Assembly: GCA_016800925.1 (NCBI GenBank)
Contig: JABCPU010000235.1
Location: 42,496 to 106,495, forward strand
From: Suillus spraguei
Lineage: Eukaryota; Basidiomycota; Agaricomycetes; Boletales; Suillaceae
Reading direction: 5' to 3'
Length of the DNA: 64,000 bases
Below, piece by piece: positions 57,999 through 64,000 of the stretch. Below the pieces are notes generated by a model, which did no database searches, was not told the DNA's origin, and worked only from the letters and a program-made list of their open reading frames with translations. How positions within the stretch are numbered: position 1 is the first letter of the stretch; each line of letters opens with the position of its first letter. The translations under genes and the position numbers were made by a program.

Positions 57999-58830
57999 AA
58001 ATCCGCAACGATCCGTCTTACAGTTTCTTCTTCATCGACTTCCCCTTCTTTGACTTCAGTTTGACAAAGTGGGGTCTTCTTCTTTCTGTCAGGACAATTA
58101 TGAATGCGGTGTCCTGTCTTCTTGCATCCGAAGCATTGTCCCTTCTTCATGCATTCGGATCTTTCCGTGTCAGAGATTCGATCTACGACCATTGCGTTGG
58201 AGTCACGATTAGGGATGTATCGTGCATTTCCGTAGTTTTTCTTCTTCTGTTGTGGAGCATGACGTGTCCTCATGGCTTGGAGCGATGATAGGAATTGTCA
58301 ATAGAAACGCATTGCAGCACAATGTCTTGAAATACTTCGGAACATCTCCTAGTGCGAAAAGCTTTGTAAGGATACCCCAACTCAGGCCATCTTGAAAGAA
58401 TTGGATCTTTGTTGCATTATCGTGATATGAGCCTTGGCTGCGAGTGCCTCGAAATCAGTGATGTAAGTGTGAAGATCTCCAGTTCCTTGCTTGAGATCCC
58501 TGAGTTTCATGAGTGCGGTTCCTTTGGTATCCACTGGCTCGAAGGCTTCTTTAAAGCTTTTCATAAAATCTACCATTGTCCCATAACCAACTTTTTGCCC
58601 GGAGGTGTCGGTTGATTGAGCATGGTCAAGGAATTGCTCTTTCCAGGATTTGGCATTCCTTCGGTCATGAAGGATGTTATGAAAATGATCTTCTGTTTGT
58701 CGGTGGTGTAAAGCTTTTCGTTGATATCGAAGTGAAGGTTACACGACTGGATAAATTTGTGAGAGTTGTCGCGATCTCCATCAAAGGCTTTTGGCTGGCC
58801 GATCTTGTATTCAAATTCTTTGGTTGCCAT
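57995..58830 (-). pseudogene. gag: gag of chromovirus copy 2, frameshifted
   Basis: Start at the ATG at 58830 (MATKEFEYKIGQPKAFDGDR). Pieces run FIQSCNLHFDINEKLY, then DFMKSFKEAFEPVDTKGTALMKLRDLKQGTGDLHTYITDFEALAAKA (58580-58420), then the zinc knuckle CFGCKKTGHRIHNC and a stop just before pol. Two or more frameshifts break it. Confidence 0.9.
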
Positions 58831-58999
58831 GTTGATGATTCGTCTGATGAGTTATACTTTCTCGATGCCTACACGCGCTGTCTTGCTGTCTGTTAGGGCC
58901 TGTCTTCTGTCAGAGGGCTTCTCTTGACAATCTGCTCAGCGTATGCGTACGCTAGTTCAGGGTTCAGGGTCGAAGACTGGATAGTCGACGATCAAGTGG

Positions 59000-59010
59000 A
59001 CTTTAATCTT
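59000..59010 (-). other. Primer binding site, self-priming type, copy 2
   Basis: In element orientation aagattaaagt follows the 5' LTR by one base, complementary to the 11-nt site at 59272-59282 in that LTR. Identical arrangement to copy 1. Confidence 0.75.
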
Positions 59011-59011
59011 T

Positions 59012-59485
59012 TGTTACGAACTGGGGTGGCGTCACCAACGACAGTGAAAAGACACAGTCGGTCTGTTGGGAGTTCTTACAATGTCCAAAAAAGGACAAGG
59101 TGAAAGTACAAGGAACGTGTTCCGAGTACGATCAATGGTTCAGCCTCAATGACAAGTCAAAGAGGTTCTGCGAGAATAGAGACTAAGACTAAGGAGTGCT
59201 TAGACTTAGAGACGATTCAAGACGACTTAGTTTGGAGACCTAAGCGAAGGAAATTCCAGGTAAAACCCAGTAAGATTAAAGTAAGGAATTTACTACAAGT
59301 ACACTGTGCTTAAATAGGCCAATATGTGCGCACAGACCAAGTAACCATGAGAATGTAACTGCGTATCCTAATAAGGAAGGCATGTGTTGTACAGATGCGT
59401 TGAGCATATAAGGCAAAGTCATGTGACACGTTATACAAGTAAAGAAACAAAGGGAAAATAAATAGGGGCACGTACTATTGTAACA
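59012..59485 (-). repeat. 5' LTR of chromovirus copy 2
   Basis: 474 bp, TG...CA ends, same length as 51876-52349 with nine substitutions and no indel. Confidence 0.95.
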
Positions 59486-59501
59486 GTCTGGGATGAACGA
59501 T

Positions 59502-59678
59502 GCCCAAGAACAGGCTTTGTTGGCCAAGTTTCCTCCACCCAAAAAGATACTTTTGGACCACCAGTCCATCATGATCAATTCTGGATACCAGATCATTCTC
59601 TGGTATATCCCAGATGCTCTGAGTGATGCACATAATTGCCTCCTCATGTTGATTTGCATTAAAAGGGTGATGGCCTGA
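59502..59678 (+). pseudogene. Short unidentified coding fragment
   Basis: Open frame with a protein-like run (EQALLAKFPPPKKILLDHQS, GYQIILWYIPDALSDAH) that ends when it enters the 130-bp dispersed repeat. It looks like a piece of a host or transposon gene truncated at the repeat; not identified. Confidence 0.35.
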
Positions 59679-59760
59679 CAGCCGCCATGTAAGTAGCGAC
59701 CACACGAGACAAGAATGATGCACCTTAATCAAAAGTAGGAGATATGTTTTCTTGACATTG
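59631..59760. repeat. 130-bp dispersed repeat, copy 2
   Basis: Matches 33441-33571 in the same orientation. Confidence 0.88.
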
Positions 59761-61336
59761 GTTAGTTCAGGACAGTCCTGTGGTTAATTGTAAGATATTT
59801 ATCCAATACTGCCTGGTAGGCATGAGGTTGCCTTCAGCCACTGAGTAATAAGTCGAAGCATAGTTGCTGCACCCCTGATTGCATTGAGAAGACCAAGTGC
59901 CTCAACCCAGAAAAGCAGAGTGATTCCGGCCTGTGGATTGCTCAGGTTGCATTGAGCAGGTTTTCATTGAGAGAATGAGGCCAGATTTGCGCATTAGGTG
60001 TGAGTTTGTAGACTCCCTGTGCAAATGGTTGGTTAACAAGGGGTGTGAGGGCTGACAGAATTGATGTACCTTGCCAATATAGAAGTTCAAGTTACATAGG
60101 GCAGTATACTGGTCAGGGGAAATCCATTTGCCACATTCATGTACTGCTGGTTGCAGCCTTGTACCTTCTCATAGGCATCTATCAGACACTGATGAGACCA
60201 TTTATTACTCACTGTACTCTAAATAAACACCAGAGGCAATGTACAGAAAGGTGCAACCATAGGTGATTCTCTGATTGATACCCCAATACCGCTATAGCAA
60301 ACCAAAGTCATGCTGACCGTCAAATCCCTGTTTCAACAAGGGTCTTGTTACTGTCTGCGGCAGCAACCAAATAATTCCCTTATAGCAAGCATATAACCTT
60401 TTTGCTCCACTAAGGCAGAACTGTACTTATTCCATGGACCCTTACCAGATCTTTGTGCCAATGCCCTCATGTCCTGTCCAATTCTGTCTAGACCCATTGG
60501 TGCGTAGTTACTTCACTTCCACCATTACTAAACCTACAGCAGGATTAACTTATGTCTCAAGGGGCTGCTACACACTGTGCGCCTCTTTGCTAATATGTCA
60601 TTCATTTTCTATCTCACTACGGACTCGCCTATTTATTCTGTATGCACATGAAATATGTTAAAAGGACTGACCGTACATACCATTACCGTTACTTCCCATT
60701 ACATCCCGTCTCTTGGACTTAGTATCTGAACGCTCGCTAGTAGAAATCTATGTTTCTTCAAACCTTACTCCGTTCAACACTCGCTCATTGATTTAACTGC
60801 CGGTAACTTAACCACTCAAAGTACCGCGCTACTCTCGACTTCTATACTCATAACTGGATCATGGCCAGTAATCTTGCTGGGTCGCTCCTTCTTTTACCGC
60901 CTCTATTGTCACCTCCTTCACTCATACAGAGCCGCTGTAACTGTTAACTGCTACCACACTGCTGGTAGTTGCCAGTATATTCGTTCCCAGAGGTTTCTTT
61001 CATTGTTGCTGCCACTAGCTAACCACTATAGCTACCAATACTGCACGAGTACTGCTGACACTGTGTAGTAACACTGACATACTGCAGCTGCCACTAACTC
61101 CAGCAACCAAAGTCTTTGTTTTCTATTAGTTCTTTTCTTTTGTGTTTCCTTTGCACTAACTTAAGAAGGAATTGCTTTTTCACAGTCCTCTTGGGTCGAA
61201 CATCTCACTTGCACCTTCAGTAGGATTATTGTTGCACTTAATGAGGTGGGTGGTGATATCACTGAAACAAAACAATTACTATCAGTCTGGATTGATCTGG
61301 GAGCTGAGGTGCCTTACATGTATTCAATGTTGCCGG
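59761..61336. other. No gene recognised
   Basis: Non-coding in appearance. From about 60500 it becomes rich in C/T and in cactgc-like words. A short stretch at 60800-60825 is an approximate reverse complement of 63443-63467 in the downstream repeat, hinting at an old inverted copy. Confidence 0.4.
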
Positions 61337-62187
61337 TGTAAAGATACAACCTAACCTGGGCTGTAGATAAACTACCTCCTAAGTTAGTATGTGAGTCTTG
61401 CACTCTGTCTAGTCTGCTTCACTTGTTGAACAAGAGCGTTCGACCCTAAATGGGGATGCCTGTTAGTATAGCTAAGTTTGAGTCAAACAAATGTGTGAAG
61501 TAGCATTGTAGTCAGCGTAAGCTGCCGGCTAGTGAAGATGCCGCCAGAATTAGCATTGTATGTAGTGGTACTACCATGGTCAAAACAATGCTTGGAAATG
61601 TTGCATCAAACAAGCGATGTCAAGTGATAAAGCCAGCGGTAGTGGTAAGGTGCAAGCGGTGCAAGGAAACAGTAAGAAACCATGGTACTTTTAGTGTAAA
61701 GTTGCAGTAAGCGTGAAGTTCAGTCAAAAATAGGGTCAAGGATCTAGCAGTATGCCAGCGGTAACAGTGAACGAGCGAAATCAATTAATGAGCGGTAAAG
61801 AACTTTAAAGACAAGTCCACTAGGGTAGATCCAGAGCTATACAATAATCCTGACCTATAGTATGGTGAAAAATGAGGTACAAATCAGGTGTGGGTACACA
61901 ATGCTTATATCCTAATTGTATGTACTTGGGATGCATTAGGCGAAATCAGTAGTGCTCAAGTACAGTAACCGCCATATGTAAATGTAGTGCGAGGTGGCTG
62001 CGGCACGAGGCAACATGTAATAAGACTTGTTGTGGATCAGTGATAAACGGTCATGTACAAACTACGCACCAAATTGGAGCTATGCAGACAAGGCAAGGAC
62101 ATAGAAGGATATCAGTACATGGAACGTGGTGCGGCAGTCGGTATGGTGTGCAGTAAGTGTGTGATGCCGTCGGTATGTGCTAAAGGG
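61337..62187. repeat. Long direct repeat, copy 1 (~850 bp)
   Basis: Begins tgtaaagatacaacct and matches 63086-63951 with many substitutions and small indels. No coding potential. Homology ends near gctaaaggg in both copies. Confidence 0.85.
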
Positions 62188-62303
62188 GTAGGACGGCCAT
62201 GGATGAGTGGTAACTCCTATAGACATGAGATGAGTGCTAAAAGATAGGGTTTTGAGGCCAGTGCCAATATGTTCGTTACACGGTGTGGCTGTAAGGGTTG
62301 GCT

Positions 62304-62952
62304 TCACCAAAGAAATCTCTCCATGGACATAGACTGTATCTGCACCTGCGGGCTGGAAAAAGATACTGACAATGGGTCAGGCTCACAAATGTTGCATTGC
62401 TGAAACAGGTAGTCAGTGACAGTTGGAAGTATGCTTTCTGGCAAATTTTTTAAAGCACATGTCAAGTCTCTAGCCCAATGCCAAGGATACCTGGTCTGAG
62501 ACAATGAGCATATCTTGCTTGCATGATAGGAATATGGTGTGCAAGGAAAAACCAGTGCTTCGAGATAAACTGTCAATATCTCTAAGTATCCTCCCTTTTG
62601 AAAATAATGCAGAGCACTAACAGAATGCGCATATTCATGCCGGATGACAGTGCTATACTTGATTTCACTTGCTGCATGATGAGCATTCTTGAACATCAGA
62701 GTTGGCATCTTTGTTGCGATTTTTGCCAGCACAGGCATGAGCCATGTCATCGTGCCCTTCTCCTCACCAGATGTAAAGTGGAAGAGGATGCAGAGGAACC
62801 ACATGTTCTAGAAGAGGCCTGCAAGCTCTTGTGAAGTGGCCAGGTGTGGAGAGTAATCTGGATGGGTAATAAGCACTTTGATCAGCAACAACAAAGTGGC
62901 CAGGCTCAATCATCTCTTCTGTCTGAATCAAACATTCAGCACAATATTGCAA
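62304..62952 (-). CDS. Unidentified coding fragment between the direct repeats
   Basis: Two overlapping minus-strand frames, QYCAECLIQTEEMIEPGHFVVADQ (62952-62764) and TMTWLMPVLAKIATKMPTLMFKNAHHAASEIKY (62804-62304), read like one protein with a frameshift near 62790. It has Cys/His residues and could be a transposon-related protein. No family recognised. Confidence 0.35.
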
Positions 62953-63085
62953 TATGTGAGCAAGCTTACCTTGATGTGTCTGTCAGACATCACAATTCTG
63001 GATAGCAATGCCATTGTCTCTGAAGAGAGTGAGTAGCTCAACTAAGTATATGTCATACAAATTGGGCCTTTGGTTCAGTTCACGT

Positions 63086-63951
63086 TGTAAAGATACAACC
63101 TAGCTTGGGCTGTAGATAAACCACTGCCTAAACTAGTATGTTAGTCTTGCGCTCTGTCTAGTCTGCTTCACTTGTAAGAACAAGAGTGTTCGACCATAAA
63201 GGGGGATGCCTATTTAGTATGGTCAAGTTCGAGTCTAACTTATTTGCGAAACAAGTGTCCAAGTCAGCGGTAAGTTGCCGCGGTCAGCAATGATACCGCC
63301 GGAACTAGCATCATGTGTTGCGGTGCTACCATTGTCGAGATAAAATCAGTAACAGTTGCGTCTAGTGAGCGATGTCGAGCGGTGGTCTCAGCAGTAGTGG
63401 TAAGGTTGCGAGTGGTGCAAAAGAAACAGTAAAGAAGTCCGTGGTACTTTCAGTGGTAAAGTAGCGGAGCGTGAGAAGTTCAGTCAAAAGTAACAATCAA
63501 AAGTCCAGCGGTATGCCGGCAGTAATGGAGAATGAGTGTGATGTATTAATGAGCGATAAGGGAACTTTAAAGACTATGCCACTACTGGTTGATCCAGAGC
63601 TAGACAATAATCCTGACCTATAGTACGTGCAATGGTGTAAAATCAGGTACTTTATCGTGTGGGGTATGTGGTGCTTATATCCTAATTCGTATGTACTTGG
63701 AATACTCTAGGCGAGATCAGTAGCGCTGGAGTGTAGTAACTGCCGTAAGTAAACATAGTGCGAGGCGCTGCAGCATGAGGCAACATGTAATAACGCTTGC
63801 CGTGGAATCAGTGATAATGAACAGAAACAAACTATGCACCAAATGGAGCTATGCAGACGCAGCAAGGACATGGAAGGACATCGGTTCATGGAACGTGGTG
63901 CGGCAGTCGGTACGGTGTGCGGTAAGCGTGGATGCCGCCGGTACTGCTAAA
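63086..63951. repeat. Long direct repeat, copy 2 (~865 bp)
   Basis: Same orientation as 61337-62187, separated from it by about 900 bp of unrelated sequence. It ends about 50 bp before the window edge. Confidence 0.85.
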
Positions 63952-64000
63952 GGGTGTCATATACCATACTTCTAATCCCAGATCCGACCATATCCGATCA

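Larger units (their letters stand above)
51876..59485 (-). mobile_element. Ty3/Gypsy chromovirus LTR retrotransposon, copy 2 (complete, both LTRs)
   Basis: Same family as 1-7230, inverted. The two LTRs are each 474 bp and differ at 9 positions. Internal order on the minus strand: PBS, gag, pol, chromodomain, third ORF, polypurine tract. The bases next to the two ends (ccggc at 51871-51875 and gtctg at 59486-59490) do not form a target duplication. gag and pol contain several frameshifts and stops, while the third ORF is intact. Confidence 0.96.

Noticed and set aside
61337..63951. Direct repeats interpreted as LTRs of a short retrotransposon
   Set aside because: Only the TG start fits. There is no CA end, primer binding site, polypurine tract or gag-pol between them, so they are listed only as direct repeats.

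Overview
The window looks like a transposon-rich, accessory stretch of a filamentous basidiomycete genome, most likely an agaricomycete mushroom. The evidence is the short GT-AG introns of about 50 nt in almost every host-gene piece, chromovirus-type LTR retrotransposons, a Tad-like LINE fragment, pogo-like transposase remnants, and several gene families familiar from agaricomycetes (WW-domain membrane proteins, NLR-type STAND NTPases, a DHA2 transporter, a flavin halogenase). Species cannot be named from the sequence.

Layout. 1-7230 is a Ty3/Gypsy chromovirus (copy 1, + strand; the 5' LTR is cut by the window edge) inserted into the 3' end of a pogo/Tigger-type transposase relic (7231-8944, - strand). 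An AT-rich interval flanked by inverted repeats follows (8964-10002). From 10.8 to about 50.7 kb the window is a graveyard of pieces of conserved housekeeping genes: RPN1, a fatty-acid-amide-hydrolase-type amidase, TAO3/furry, a coiled-coil gene next to a MITE, an MFS transporter, a multi-exon hypothetical gene, GMP synthase, a truncated LINE, XRN1, an NLR piece, a second TAO3 piece, then a head-to-tail run CPT1-HisRS-SEC23-amidase-MET17 (all +), a WW-domain membrane protein, and a second run halogenase-SMC4-TRA1 (all -). A second chromovirus (copy 2, - strand, 51876-59485) follows. The last 4.5 kb hold long direct repeats and no confident gene.

How the parts relate. The two chromoviruses belong to one family. 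Both carry an 11-nt primer binding site complementary to a site in the LTR about 30 nt downstream of the TATA box, as in Tf1/sushi self-priming elements. Both carry an extra 489-codon ORF with zinc knuckles between pol and the 3' LTR. That ORF is intact in both copies, while gag and pol are broken in both.

The host-gene pieces keep introns, so they moved as DNA and not as retrocopies. They are joined exon-to-exon or intron-to-exon, mostly in one orientation. Three copies of a ~50-bp dispersed sequence lie in this zone, and two of them directly abut captured pieces. Amidase and TAO3 segments occur twice. This pattern is what Helitron-like or comparable gene-fragment capture and shuffling would leave; the mechanism is inferred. 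Most pieces carry stops, frameshifts or lost catalytic residues. The best candidates for functional coding sequence are the two third ORFs, the hypothetical gene at 23.2-25.4 kb, the 34.3-kb hypothetical ORF and possibly the WW-domain gene.
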